Of a DNA stretch of 64,000 nucleotides, positions 1 to 12,232 are shown piece after piece. The notes under the pieces are model-generated. The model was not told the origin of the DNA, made no database searches, and saw only the letters and a list, made by a program, of their open reading frames with translations. Position numbers and translations under genes: made by a program. Source of the stretch: Carex sylvatica (Eukaryota; Streptophyta; Magnoliopsida; Poales; Cyperaceae). The stretch's first letter is position 1, and each line of letters starts with the position of its first letter. The stretch is from NCBI GenBank assembly GCA_964058845.1, contig CAXKVR010000418.1, forward strand, positions 124,001-188,000, in the 5' to 3' direction.

Positions 1-1718
1 TTCTAGGCGTGTGATTTTTTTCTGAGATTGTTTGATAATACTAAGGAAATGAAATTGGTAAATTATTATATTGTCTAGACTTATTTTGTTTCAAGTAATG
101 ATTTGTTGAAGTTCTTGACAACTTTCTTGTAGGGGTCGTACTAGCCAGTATTTAGATATTTATGTACACAATTGGCCAAGAGCTGAGCTGTGGTAAATCA
201 GTATTATTTTTTTGAACAGTTTAAATCAATTGTTTGAAGTTTAAAAATGAAAATATTAATCCATAATACAAGCCAATCTGATTATTTACATCCATGTTTA
301 GTCTCAAATTTCATATGAATACTATGGATACAAATCTGCTGTAGAATCACAGGACTATATTCTAAATCTATCCATTTATCTGTTTGGGGATTCGTGCATA
401 AAAAATAAGTGTTTTTGAGATTCGTCCATTTCAGAAAATAAAGGAGTGGATTTAAAATCACTGGGTCTTGCGATTCTTTTACAATCACAGCAGATTTATT
501 TCCGAATACTATTTATACATTCGGTTTTTGAAGATGTTTTTTTTTATCTGATTTAAACCAGATTTTTATAGAAAACCGACGTGCAAATTATAGCGCATTA
601 ACCATCATTTTTTTGACACCAGATGTGAATCTTTTTTATACGATTAGATCTGATAGATCTGTTTGTGGTCCTAAAGGATCCAAAGCACAGAGATATCACT
701 GGCCTCCTGATCACTCAATCAAGCTTTAAAATTATTTCTCTTTGGTGGCCTTTAAATTTACATTTTTTTGCACATAACTGAACACCATCGTTTAACACAA
801 TTGTTTACGATTTATCAGAATAAGCTGGGTCTACGGCCTAGCCCAGTGCATTATCATTTATCACAACAATGTGGGCCATAAAACTTTCTGTTTGGATTGA
901 GTCGATTATCACTCATACAGGGTTTTAAAAACTTTATACAAATTTCTAATCAAAATTCAAGCTCCTCTCAATATCTGGAAAAAAATTTAGAAACCATAAA
1001 TAAAAAAATATAATTTACCAAGACAATTTGATTGGTTTTGTTTTTACAAAAACTATAAGAACCGCAATGGTACTCCAGTTCGAACATTTTTTTATTTCTC
1101 TGTATCGAATTGTTATTTCACCCCACAGCCACATGATTTTTCTCCGAAATTTGTGAAATTACCTCGGACTGAAATGACAATTCGATATATAAAACAAAAT
1201 TGAAATTAAAATATCATTTCGATTCTTATATTTTTATCAAAACAAAATCAATTAAGTTAATTTGATAAATTCTTTTTTTCTATTTATGATTTCTAAAAAA
1301 TTCCAATATCTGTTTCCTTTATACGGAAGTTGCTGTGGCTGATGGCATTGTCACTTTGACCTTTTTGATTTCAACACGTCAAGAAAAGCTCCATAGGTTA
1401 TATTGATTAAAGAAAATAATATTATTTTTTTCTTCAAGAAAATAAACCACGTAGGCTAACTTAGACATGAGATATAATAAAAAAAATGAATGAATAAGAC
1501 AGTTCGAGACCCATTATCTACTTTGCTGGAAAGGTGGCACGTGAAATCGAACTGATGCTATTAGGTCATTAGCTGCTGAGAGCCAGGTAGCCGACTAGAA
1601 AACTTCTTAATTTTTAGAAATTTAAAATTAAATAATTGGACTATTTTTTTCAGTTTCATTAATAAAATCGAACGGGTGGACTCACATGGTTCTAGGGCAG
1701 TTGCTCTCCTGAATTAGA
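1..1718. other. AT-rich intergenic DNA, no gene seen
   Basis: No open frame with gene-like composition, no RNA gene and no clear transposon end is visible. Around 1020-1290 there is a degraded inverted repeat with a motif like 'tgacaattcga', which may be an old relative of the repeats at 13028, 43731 and 48964. Short homopolymers and AT-rich tracts fill the rest. Confidence 0.5.
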
Positions 1719-2016
1719 AAGTTTGGTGGTGATTTATCGGTCCCGATTAATTTTACTTTTTTTGAAAAAAATTTTGCTTTCCTCTAAATGTTTGATTTGT
1801 ACATCAGATTAAATTTAGTGTTAAAATTAAAATATTTTTTAAATTATGATTGATAATTATAATTATAAATTAGAATATTATATATTATAAGTTAGAATAT
1901 TAGAAAGTATAAGTGAAAGTATTATTTTTTTATCGAATACCCGGTTATTAATGGGTTTAAATCCGATTCGATAATATCGCCCCTCCCTAAGAAAATTCTA
2001 GATCCATCTCTGGAAT
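1719..2016. repeat. Dispersed repeat, copy 1 (also at 11789)
   Basis: This stretch matches 11789-12061 along most of its length. Both copies carry 'gtggtgat(t/c)tatcg' near the start, 'aaatttagtgttaaaatt' in the middle, then 'ataattataattataa', and end near 'ggatcc' or 'agatcc' followed by 'ctctg'. There is no coding potential. It could be the decayed 3' part of a retroelement, but no end structure identifies the class. Confidence 0.5.
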
Positions 2017-2584
2017 TAACAATAGTCATTAAACTAACAATATGGGCTGAATTAATAATTTGGTACTAGTAGTTTTCGGAAGTCACAGTGTATCTTAATT
2101 ATAAGAAATTTGTAAAGTATTGAGACCGAACTATTGATTTGCTTCAAATATAAGTTGTAAATTTAGTGTATAAATTAATTTATATTTCATTTAAAAATTA
2201 ATAGGATCGAACAAATTGTTAAACAAAGAAAAATTATTCATCTTGTTTATGATAATTAAAAGTTATTAATTTCTAAAACTAAAATAATTGAACCAGAGAA
2301 GCCTCCAGGCTCCATCACACGAGTTCTTTTCCTTTACATCAAATCTGTTCTACGTCGTGTGGCGGGTTATATTGCATAAAGAAATCAACCCACTTTACAT
2401 TTCATCCGAATAAAAATGTCAGAGAAGTTCAATATTTATCTCTTAATTGTTCCAGTACAAAACAGCTTTTTTCACCTTTTTGAGAGAGATATCTATAATT
2501 AATTAATTAATTAAAGGAAGATTATAGACTTGCTTTATTTATGCTTTGCTTTTGTCGAAACCAAGTTAACCTATAGTGAGCGTC

Positions 2585-2760
2585 GTCACATCTAAACGGT
2601 GTACAAATCGAATTAAATATAGATAATTAATGTTTGGTTCCGTTTGTCAAATTGCCAACTGAACCAAAAAATAAAAAATAAAACCAACCTCGCACAAAAA
2701 TACAACCAGATCAAGCGAAATTTTGTTCGGTTAAACCGTGTTCGTGTTGGTTAAAATGGT
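2585..2760. repeat. Fragment of 'ggttcggtt' repeat family
   Basis: This AT-rich segment is studded with 'ttggttc', 'cggttaaacc' and 'gtgttggttaaa' motifs like those in the fuller element at 53823-54291. Only part is present and no ends or target duplication are visible. Confidence 0.3.
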
Positions 2761-2840
2761 GAGCAAAATAGCCGACAGCTCTAAAGTGATGAAAGAAGGA
2801 TTACAAAATTTAATAGAGAGGAGTGCTTTAAATATATATA

Positions 2841-3213
2841 CATATGGTTCGAAATATATACGGTTCAAATTTAAAATTTCAAAATCAAAAAAATCGATCT
2901 GAATTGTTTATCTTGTTCTCCATATTAATATGTGCTTGGAGACCAAATTTTATATTTTTCTGAATTTTTTTACTATTTATTAAGCCACTTTGAAAATTAT
3001 TGATCCAGCGATGGCTGCACAAAACAGTAAAATCAGCAGCCACCGTTGGATCAACAATTTTCAAAGTATCTTAATAAATAGTAAAAAAATTTAGAAAAAT
3101 ATAAAATTTGGTATCCAAGCACATATTAATATGGAAAACAAGATGAACGGTTCAAATCGACTATTTGAATTTTGAAATTTCAAATTTGGACCGTATGTAT
3201 TTCGGCCCATATG
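2841..3213. mobile_element. Foldback MITE, hairpin family A, copy 1
   Basis: The two halves are inverted copies of each other. The left half runs from 'catatggttcgaaatat' through 'tgcttggagaccaaatttta' to the centre, and the right half returns through 'taaaatttggtatccaagca' to 'atttcggcccatatg'. The core motifs 'gatc-gaa-cgtt' and 'gtgcttggagaccaaa' recur at 12233, 30055, 33455, 35150, 45304, 45681, 48040 and 59399. No transposase is encoded, so it is non-autonomous. The superfamily is not clear because no clean target duplication was found. Confidence 0.7.
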
Positions 3214-5999
3214 CATACGAATGCACATTAGTCACTCTCTCTCTCTATATAAATTTGAATTATCCTTGTTTGCAATATTTAATAAATTACTCAGCTTTAA
3301 AATTATATAAATGCATGAGGAGTGTTTTCAATAATTACGTGAAAAAAAATTGAATTTGCACGTTCAAGGATTCGAAGAAAAAAAATAAAATATTGTAGAA
3401 TCACCATAACAATAAGAAAAGTTCTGTAATTATGAAGTTATTGATTTTAGACGAGATAATTATAGGTTAAAATACGTAATTTTTAATAAGAAAAAGGCTT
3501 GAATTATTTATTTGGCTGATACTTTTTTATAACAAATTAATAGAAATTGCACAAAGAAAAAGTTGTAAAAACAATTTTTAAGTCAATGAAAATCAGACTT
3601 TCTTTTTAACTCAAAAAAACTTACTAAATTAAACAAATGCTATTCGTCTTCAATGTTTGAAGAGGATGTAATCTTGTAAAATTAGTAACAATTTATTCAT
3701 CTACACATAATCAAGGGCTGTTTAAGGAATATCAGGTTCAATCGGATTCAAGGTTCAATTAAATTCAATATTAGATCAGTGTTGTCAGATCCGCATTAAG
3801 AATCACATAGACATAGCTAGAATTCGTGTTGATCAGACTGCTCTCTATCCCCTATCTCCATTACCTTATAGTTGAAATAGATAAATTAATTATTTACTTG
3901 CACTGGGAATAAGTATTAAAAATAAAGTGAAATCCCTTGCTATTTTATTCTGATGTGAACTAAAAATTGGTCGGTTTGGTTATTAATCGTATAATGGTTT
4001 GCAGAAAATAAAAACCGAACAATCTTAACTGAACCGGACTAGTTAAACCGACAAACCGGCAAAAATAATCTAATTTTTTTTGGTTCGGTTCAAACTCAAA
4101 TAAACCGATCACAATACATCACATCCGCCAGCGGAAATAGATAGAGAATATCAGAATACACAGTGCATCCATTTTGTCTCCGCAAAAAATCGAACGGTTG
4201 TTCGAGCATCGCAATTCGCGCGCACTCGGAGCTTTCTCACTTTTCTTGCTTTCAATCTTTTCACCTTTATTGGTAAAAGTTAATTTCTCCACTAATCCTT
4301 CCCCTTGTCGTCTCAATATAATAGCAATGCTTAATCGAGATTTACTGTGGCAGTATCCGCATGTGCATTCAGGGTTGTTTATCATTAATGATAAGTTCAT
4401 AACTGCAAAATAACATGTCAGGGACTTGACTTAAGGTAACAGCATGGACTCGTCACAGAAGATCTGAAGACAGGGGGTATGGGCACAGTGAGACAGCTTT
4501 CTCATTAGTGGGAATTTGTCATGCTATCTGGTCCGGTTTTGTTTGGATCAACAAACAATTTAACACTGTTCCGATCAGATCAAACAGTAAAAACAAAATC
4601 TGGAAAAAAAAAAAAAAAACTCAGGAGGCGGTAGGGGTGGCAAAAACAATTCCTGGTTGGATCATAACTTGCATTTAACTTGCTTGTTAATAGTTCGTTT
4701 GTTTTTTTTGTTTCAAAATATTCGCAGAAGTTGTGAAGTCGTCGTAAGGAGAAATCGAATTCTCGATCTTTAGGTACAACAACTCTATGACTTTTTTCTA
4801 GCCAATTGTTCTACCTCCCCCTTCGAGCTCGTTTATCACTGTATCGAGTTGTTATCGAGCCAGCTCAGTACTACTTCGATCCATAATTAACGAGTTCAAG
4901 CTGGAATCTAGGTCGCTCATCAGTTTGCGATGTAACTCGGCTATGCATCAAGTTCTTAATTTTAAATTGTTCAGTTAGATCCAAAAAAATTGTATAATTT
5001 TTTTCTTTTCTTAAAACAAGATCTAATCAGACTCATTGGTCCAACTCGCAACTCATGAACTAACTCGATCTAGTTCGTGATGATTTCAAAATGAAATTTC
5101 AACTCAGATCTCTAAAGTCAGTTTACTTGTAACTCATACAAGCTAGCTTGTGATGAATTCAAGTTGTAGCCAACTTGCTGCCACCTTTAGGTGGTGCTAC
5201 AAGAAACGATTTATTTGGTTGGTTTTTAGATTTTAATCCTTGTTTTTATTATTTATCAATGAAATCCAGCGGGTCTATACTGAGTACAAGTACACGCTCA
5301 TTTATTGTCATTAGATTCTTAAATCTTCACTGTGAGAATTTAAATCACCATAATTACACATTTACACTGTAGTTTTGGTGTAAATTTAAAACTGTACTAT
5401 GCATTTAGGAGTGATTATTGCCATGAATACTTATTTAAGTAAGGCGTAAATGTAATATGATTAACACGATCTTTTCAGCCATTTCGATACGAAGAATTGT
5501 GAATTAAGAATTGAATAATTAAGTATGGATTAAATTTTCACTAACTCGAAAATAACTATAAAATACCAACTTTATAGAAAAAAATTAAGTCAAATAGGGG
5601 CAAATACATAAGTACTATATTGTTATTTAGTTAGAGTACTATAATCCTGGGCAAATACATAATCCGCACTTTATTCAATAATACTTTAATTAAAATTACA
5701 ATATTGTTATTTAGTTAGAGTACCATATTAAGTTGTTTGTATTTTTTGAATCATAACTCATAATTACTTTTGAATTTTTAATAATATCAATAACTATATT
5801 TTATTTACAAAGCTGATTTCTTGTTAAGGCCCACGAGCCGAAATCATTTACTCTAAAGTCCACACAGCAGACAATTAAGGCCGAAGCCGCTGCCGCTGCC
5901 GCTGCAAACTAAAAGAAAATTATTCCAAAACAAAGTTGTAAATTGTAATTATGGTAATACGTGGCTCCGTTCCTAACAAGCTACCACCGTACACACGAG
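3214..5999. other. Intergenic DNA with degraded repeat fragments
   Basis: No gene is supported. At 3958-4106 is a second fragment of the 'ggttcggttt' family (compare 53823). At 4741-4830, read on the minus strand, 'ggtagaacaattggctag' followed by 'gagaattcgatttct' resembles a decayed tRNA-derived SINE head. A short GCC/GCT trinucleotide run lies near 5885-5905. Open frames at 4119-4413 overlap on opposite strands and show no family features. Confidence 0.45.
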
Positions 6000-6222
6000 T
6001 CCGCATCGTCTGCATTAACTCAAAAGAGAATCTTTACAGTAAATGCATATGGACTGTCTGATTGAAAACGGAGCCCATCTGGCCAATGCCTATAACATAA
6101 GGGGTCTTTAATATTTGTGTGGAGCTGACTCACACCAATCTTAAAACTGATCGCACAGTTCAGATGTATTTCCTCAAAAGATTCCTTTTTGAGTTAATGC
6201 AGAGGATACGAATTCCGTACAC
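6000..6222. mobile_element. Inverted-repeat MITE, family C, copy 1
   Basis: The ends are inverted copies: 'cgtctgcattaactcaaaag' on the left and 'gagttaatgcagaggatacg' on the right. The same arms bound elements at 48624-48855 and 57804-58027. The interior shares 'gtctgattgaaaacgg'-like sequence with them only weakly. It is non-coding and non-autonomous. Confidence 0.6.
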
Positions 6223-6254
6223 ACCCACTACCTCACCACGAGTCGACCTGAATT

Positions 6255-6632
6255 CGTATCCTCTAAGATATCGCATATGTTGCGTGAATTTTTGGGAAAT
6301 CTCAACCGTTCAAACACGTTCTGCACGCCTCTTAATGCATAAATAATACCATTCCTGTGCTCTTCCCGAATAGAAACCGGACACGTAGGTCACGCAAAAT
6401 ATGAGGTACCTTAGAGTATACGCACTCCTATCTCCTAACTTCTAATCATCGAGTGAGTTCCCTCTGAGATATCTCAACTTTTGCGTGACCGACGTGTCCG
6501 GTGCTTATTCCGGGGTGATGCAGGGGGTGAGAATTATGTGTGCTTTGAGAATCGTACAGAACTATTTAAACGGTTGAGATTTTCCATATAGTCATGCAAA
6601 GTTAGAGATATCTCAGAGTGTAAGAATTCCTA
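6255..6632. mobile_element. Inverted-repeat MITE, family D, upstream of the DUF1645 gene
   Basis: The left arm ('tctaagatatcgcatatg', 'aaatctcaaccgttcaaa', 'gaccta-gtgtccgg' in reverse) pairs with the right arm ('aaacggttgagattttcc', 'agagatatctcagagtg'). Sequence of the same family lies at 63640-64000, where 'gtgtgaccgatgtgtctggt' matches 'gcgtgaccgacgtgtccggt' here. It ends about 250 bp before the DUF1645 start codon, so it lies within the likely promoter. Confidence 0.6.
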
Positions 6633-6879
6633 ATCATCACACGTACATCAGCACATAACTATACCTTCAACTACTAGTGGTGTTATCGTAAATACGTGCA
6701 AGTATGGGGTCATAGATTATCAATCCCAATCTGACAGTTATCACGTCCTTCCCCACCTTCCCATTTATTAACGCCTTAGCGCTCTCTTCCCCAAGTCTCC
6801 CTCCATTTCTCTCTCTCAATCTTTCTCTTAAAAAGAGAAACAAAGAGATAAAAAAGGAAACAAGAGGAGACAAATCGAG
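6633..6879 (+). promoter_or_regulatory. Putative promoter and 5' leader of the DUF1645 gene
   Basis: The stretch next to the start codon is a purine-rich leader (AAAGAGAAACAAAGAG type) preceded by CT-rich DNA ('ctctctctcaatctttctct'), a common layout for plant core promoters and leaders. An ACGT core occurs in 'tatcacgtccttcc'. No convincing TATA box stands out; 'catttatta' near 6765 is the nearest. The transcription start cannot be placed from sequence alone. Confidence 0.4.
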
Positions 6880-7902
6880 ATGGAGCTCGAAAAACCTAAC
6901 AATGGCGATGAAATCGACAGCTCGTGCTCTACTCCTTACGTCAGCGCACCCTCCAGCCCCGGTCGCCCCTCCAACGCCACTTCCTCAGCGCCATTCAGTG
7001 GAGGGTACTTCTTCAGTGCTCCAGCCAGTCCAATGCACTTCATCATCTCCACCTCTGGCAGTTCCTCCGCCGTCGCCTCATCCGGAGGTCTATCTGGCGA
7101 CATTGAGTTTGAGTTCTCTTCTCGCTACCTCTCGTCAATGATCTCTGCTGATGAAATCTTCTGCAACGGCCAGATCCGCCCCATTTCCAACCTCGACACA
7201 CCTCCCCTCTCTCCAATTCAAGATGATGAACAAGAAATCTCTATTAGAGGCCGAGACATCAAGCTGAGAAGTGGATCCGTCCACAGGAGAGCAAGATCAA
7301 TGTCACCAATGCGCAACAACCGCTACCAGTGGCACAACGACGAAGAAGAAGATCGAGATATTGAACAGGGAGAGATCAAGTCTCGGCCAAACGATCTAGA
7401 TCTGGATCAGGACCAAAATGAAATGGCTGATGCAACAGCTCCTTCAGTCTCAGCCTCTTCATCCCGATCCAGTTCTTCTTCGTCCAGTAGAAGTTCTAAA
7501 CGCTGGATCTTTTTAAAGGATCTTTTGTACCGTAGTAAGAGTGAAGGTAGGGAGAGGGAGCGCGTCCCTATTAGAGAGAGGTTCTGGACCCACATGCCAT
7601 TCTCCAAAGAGAAAGAGAAGGAGAAAGAAAAAGATAAAGAGAAAACCAAACCAGACAATGAGGCGCCAAACAACACAAACACACCAGTAATGAGAACTAA
7701 TGCTGGTACAAGTGGTACAAGAAAGAGGCAGTCGGCACATGAGAGGCTTTACAATATGAACCGAGCCCATGCCGAGGAAATGCGACGGCGTACTTTCTTG
7801 CCGTACCGGCAGGGGTTGCTTGGTTGCTTAGGGTTTAGCTCTAAGGGCTATGGTGCTTTTAATGGCTTCACCAAGAGCCTCAATCCTGTATTTTCCAGGT
7901 AA
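6880..7902 (+). CDS. DUF1645 family protein (340 aa, single exon)
   Basis: This is an intact intronless frame. Signatures of the plant DUF1645 family (Pfam PF07816) appear in order: an N-terminal CSTPYVSAPSSPGRP block (residues 16-30), FFSAPASPMHF (44-54), FEFSSRYLSSMISADEIF (77-94) followed by NGQIRPI, a serine run (about 193-206), KRWIFLKDLLYRSKSEGR (207-224), a Lys/Glu-rich tract (243-256), and a basic C-terminus with GLLGCLGFSSKGYGAFNGF. No signal peptide or membrane segment is seen. The basic clusters could favour nuclear location, which is inference. A rice member of the family has been linked to grain length and stress tolerance; the biochemical role is unknown. The ATG has a purine at -3 and G at +4, and the CSTPYVSAPSSP block follows closely, which supports this start. 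Family membership is strong, function weak. Confidence 0.92.
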   Translation: MELEKPNNGDEIDSSCSTPYVSAPSSPGRPSNATSSAPFSGGYFFSAPASPMHFIISTSGSSSAVASSGGLSGDIEFEFSSRYLSSMISADEIFCNGQIRPISNLDTPPLSPIQDDEQEISIRGRDIKLRSGSVHRRARSMSPMRNNRYQWHNDEEEDRDIEQGEIKSRPNDLDLDQDQNEMADATAPSVSASSSRSSSSSSSRSSKRWIFLKDLLYRSKSEGRERERVPIRERFWTHMPFSKEKEKEKEKDKEKTKPDNEAPNNTNTPVMRTNAGTSGTRKRQSAHERLYNMNRAHAEEMRRRTFLPYRQGLLGCLGFSSKGYGAFNGFTKSLNPVFSR

Positions 7903-8280
7903 AAAAGCGGGAAAAGGATTGTTTTAGTGTGTTAGAAAGTTATATGATGTGATATGAGCCATGAGATGTTTGTATAGATAGTTAGATTTATCTCCTTTTT
8001 GTGGTTTTTTGATAAGTGTAGGGGAACTAGCTTGATTTCCCCGTTAAAAATCATTTCAGCTGTGGAATTAGGTGGAAAGTTTGTAGTTATAATTGTTCGG
8101 AAAAAGATGGAGAATTAATAATATTATTATTGGTATTTTGGGGTTGTTTTCTTAAGAAGCAAAGAAATTTGAGAATTAGTAAATATTGTTATTTTTAGAA
8201 TTTCTGTATTATAAACTACTCTAAATTTTTTACATAAAAGCGATAAATTATTTACATAGGGCTCGTAACATAATGCACCT
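7903..8280 (+). other. 3' flank of the DUF1645 gene
   Basis: This AT-rich stretch after the stop codon probably contains the 3' UTR and polyadenylation region; 'aataatattattattgg' near 8117 is a candidate near-upstream element. No other feature is seen. Confidence 0.4.
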
Positions 8281-8720
8281 AATTCTATTCTATTTCCATG
8301 ACGCGTGGGACCCTACACGTCAGGTAGAGAACGCACCAATGGCGAGATGGGAACGTATGTATAAAAAGAGTAGAAATGTAGATGCAAAGCTAATAATAAG
8401 TTGTCTTTCTCGAGGGGAGAATTATTAAACAGTACAGTGGGGAAGAGAACGACGTGACATGCACGTGATGTGTCGGAGGTTACTGCTTGTCTTATTATGG
8501 CGGAGAATTCATTATTGGAGGGGTCGCCATTTATTTTGGTTTGGCAGGGGATTGTACGATTTTTTTATCTCTTGGTCCCATTATTTCTACGGTTGACTTT
8601 TTCTTACTTTGGGTTATAGGTTTTTTCCTGAATAGTTGGCACTTGGCACTTGGCTTGGCGGTGGTACATCGGAAAGTCACGCCTTCCTTTTTGGGCTATT
8701 TAGTTATCGCCTGATTAATT
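8281..8720 (+). promoter_or_regulatory. Promoter-like GC-richer patch without a clear gene
   Basis: This patch is less AT-rich than its surroundings. It has several ACGT elements ('ctacacgtcagg', 'gaacgacgtgacatg', 'gcacgtgatg'), a CCAAT box ('caccaatgg', about 8336) and a TATA-like 'tataaaaag' (about 8361). A frame of 75 codons follows at 8487-8714 with hydrophobic stretches, but it matches no family I recognise and has no intron or codon-use support. It could be a promoter for a non-coding transcript, a relic, or chance. Confidence 0.25.
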
Positions 8721-8900
8721 TCAACAAAATGGAAAAATAAGTTCTTGGATAACATAAAATCGGTAAATGTATAAGTTGTAATCGTAAGTACAAGACACCA
8801 AATTATGCGGATTTTTTTTTTAAATTGAACTAATTTTAAATATTTTAATAAAATAAGAATTATTGATTTGATTTTTATAAAAAACAACTCTATTGATTTG

Positions 8901-9187
8901 CAAGATTGGTGGAGACAAAAACGTATTTGCGGATCGATAGAGCTATTTGCTATTGTTTTATGTGATTAGATTGTATAGAGAGGTCATAAAATGACTCCAC
9001 CGATCTGCAAAATTGGTAGAGCAAATGCATGTATATCTCCAGATCAAGATTGGTGGAGACAAAAACGTATTTGCGGATCGATAGAGCTATTTGCTATTGT
9101 TTTATGTGATTAGGTTGTATAGAGAGGTCATAAAATGACTCCACTGATCTGCAAAATTGGTAGAACAAATGCATGTATATCTCCAAT
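8901..9187. repeat. Tandem duplication, 2 x 144 bp
   Basis: A unit starting 'caagattggtggagac' at 8901 is repeated from 9045 with very few differences. Both copies contain 'tatttgcggatcgatagagc' and end near 'catgtatatctcca'. The near-identity points to a recent local duplication. There is no coding content. Confidence 0.85.
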
Positions 9188-11689
9188 GATCCTGCGGATC
9201 GTTGAAACTGTTTTTTATAAAAAAATAATAATTAAATAGTACTTGAAACTGTTTTTTATAAAAATAATAATTAAATGGTACTTGTTCGATTGAAAATATT
9301 AAATTTGATTCTATTTAAACAAAAATCAATTATGCTTGCACTTCCTTTAAAAAATTGTTTATACAAAACATTTACAGTAATCATACATTTTGTCTGAACT
9401 AATTCATCAACTTTATATTTATACATAATCATGAACAAATTTTATTTGAATGATCTTTTCACACCAAAAAATCTTGCAATTGCTTAAAAAGTATTTCTAC
9501 CAAATCCGTGGAGTAACAAATTATATACAATGTTAAATGTGAAAAGTGCAATGCACCTGCACAAATATGAGGATATTGGACGGCTGAGATGCACTGAACC
9601 CATGCCTTGGTGCTGGTAGTCTGGTACTCTGGTACAATGTCGCACAGGATTAATTAATTAGGTGCAAGCTAGGTACTAAACAACAAAACAATATATAATC
9701 TTGTTTACAAGCATCTATCTTTTCTGGGGTTTTCCTTTTGCAATGATTAAGTACTCTGTTAACTATGATGTTCCCATGTCTATTTCTTAAATAGTTTTTA
9801 TGAAAATAAAATATTATATTGGGTGAGGCTCATCACTTGTCCCGAAATTTTTATTAGTATCATTTCCAAAAAAAAAAAAAAAAACATCACTCAAATTGGA
9901 GAATTCAAAAAATAAGCCTCGAATTCAATCTGCAATTTCATTTTTTGGGGATCGCAGATTGAATTGGAGACCTCCCAAAAACTTAAATATCAGTATATTA
10001 CAGTGTATTTTTTTATTTTTGAAGAGTCTCCAATTCAATATGCGGTCCTAAAAAATAATGCTGCGGATTGAATTAGAGGCCATGATATTTCTCAAATTTC
10101 CCATGATTTTTTTTTTTGCGGCGATATTAATAAAAATTTCGGTCACTTGTGTATGTTAGTTATTTTTTTTGAGATATTCCTACAAAATAGACTAGTAAAT
10201 ATGTGTAAAAGTGTGAAGTTCTGACAAGAAAAATATTAAGTTTGTTAAGTTAGTTATAACATTTGTTAGAAAGAATATCACTAAAAATATCACTAGTCTT
10301 GAAAAATATTAAGTACGAATAAAAACTTGCGTTCATTTAAAAATATTTTCATATCAGGTACAGAACGCATTATTTTTTTATTTATCATTCCAGGTATAAT
10401 TCATAAAAAGTCGCCATTTCTTTTGATTTATCATAACCTTAAGTTGACTAAGATGGTTTATGAGTTCAACATCAAAATATATTGAATCAAATAACGTTTT
10501 GAATTTTATTCAATGTTCATTTTTTTGTTATATTTTGAATGCCCGATTTATACTTAAATTAACTTTTAAAATTTATAAACTTGGTATATAAATCAATCAT
10601 CCAAGAATTTATAAGTCAATTCAATGGTATAAATTCGTCATTTAAAGTTAATTTGATACATTTTAAGATCAAGCGCACAAACTCATACCAGTTTTACCCC
10701 TAATTGAATTCTTCATTGTTAGGATAAAAACGTGGATTAAATTTGATAATATTTGTGATTGTTTTTGTTACTGATCAAGTGCCAATAAATCGAATCATAA
10801 ATTGATTAATATATTGTCAATTGTTTTTTCAGTTACATTTTATTTAATATTAAACATATTAATTTAGACTATAGTTTATTCTTTTTTTTTTGTTTCCGGT
10901 ACTTTTTTTTTTCTTTCTAGAATGTCTCATTATACTAAAAGTAGTAAGTACCGAAAAATTCATTTTTAATAAGAGCATCTATATTTCAGCAACTTAAATG
11001 AATTTTTATATAACTCTTAACTATTTTTAAGAAATTAAAGTCTCTAAAGTTTTTAAAATTAATTTTAGAATTTCTATTAAGTCACGTCAATAATAAATTA
11101 AAAAAAATATTTGAGCCAATTATTTATTCAGTGTGGAGTTTATAAACAATTTATTAATATAAAAAAATTTCCACATAATTTTTAAATAAAAAATTCTCAC
11201 GCATCTCTAAAATTAAATTAAAAAATATCATATCAAATTAAAAACTCTCGTAATACCAAATGTATCTACACCATATTTAGAAAACATTCCAAATTCACAT
11301 ACAGCCTTGGAAAATTCTAAGAAAAAAACAAGAATTCATCATTAAGTCATCATGACAAATTGGTTGCGTGATATATTTAAATTCTTAATTTTAGAACTCT
11401 TTATCAATGCAATGTATTCATCATTATGCGTCTAAATCTCATGGTCCCTTTTGCTGCTTGACAGCAATCTTTAAACAAATCCCGGTACATAAAAATTTCT
11501 CCAAATAATCCACCTTAATTAATGAGATAGCTAAGTGCAGGTGTCCGTACTCTAATTACAATCAGAGGCTGACCTACGTTGTTCCGGGGGGAATCGTTTG
11601 TATTGGATTTTTGTTTTTTTAGTAAAAGTTGATGATCAAGTCATTTAACTATTTAATATTTTTGTTATTATAATAAATAATTTTTTTTA
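9188..11689. other. AT-rich intergenic DNA, no gene seen
   Basis: I see no gene, RNA gene or complete transposon in this stretch. Around 9900-10140 short direct and inverted copies of a 'ttgaattggag' / 'ctccaattcaat' motif suggest a decayed hairpin element. The rest is AT-rich, with long A and T runs. Confidence 0.45.
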
Positions 11690-11757
11690 TCTGAATTTCG
11701 AACTCATTACTTATCGCATAGAGACCATGTGTCTTTATCACTAGACCAATGGCTAGT
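11690..11757 (-). mobile_element. tRNA-derived SINE head, fragment
   Basis: On the minus strand, 'tggtctagtgataaagacac' resembles an RNA polymerase III A box and 'gagttcgaaattc' a B box, about 30 bp apart, as in the tRNA-related heads of plant SINEs. The body is not delimited. Similar heads lie at 35449 (+) and 46746 (-). It is not a tRNA gene, because the arms do not fold into a cloverleaf. Confidence 0.5.
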
Positions 11758-11788
11758 TTTCGTCTGTCTTGGATTTTGAGTTTTAGTG

Positions 11789-12061
11789 GTGATCTATCGA
11801 TTACGATTGACTTTGTTCCTCTTAAATTTTTTTGTTTCGAGTTAAATTTAGTGTTAAAATTAAAATAATTTTTTTGAATTATAATTGGTAATTATAATTA
11901 TAAGTTAGAAAATTAGAAATTAAAGTCAGAGCATTGGAAAGTATAAGTTAAAATATATATATTTTTATCAAATACTCAATTAGTTAATGAGTTTAATTTT
12001 AATCAGCTATTTAAATCTGATTTGATTTTTTTTTACTGCACAAAATTTTTGGATCCGCTCT
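11789..12061. repeat. Dispersed repeat, copy 2 (also at 1719)
   Basis: This is the second copy of the repeat at 1719-2016, in the same orientation. Shared words include 'aaatttagtgttaaaatt' and 'gaaagtataagt'. It is diverged and non-coding. Confidence 0.5.
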
Positions 12062-12232
12062 GATTACAATTGAAGATAAGTTCGACTGATGTGATATGGA
12101 TATTAACAGTGCTATTTCAGCTACATGCAGCGTAGGAGGTATATATCATTTTCATTTTCATTTTATTATTTATGCATCTTATGAAACTATGTTTAGTTCA
12201 TAAAAAGTATCATTTTAGGAGTTGGCTACGGG

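Noticed and set aside
4119..4413. Overlapping frames on both strands at 4.1-4.4 kb.
   Set aside because: Mutual shadows in a slightly GC-richer patch, no recognisable domain, no splice or leader context.
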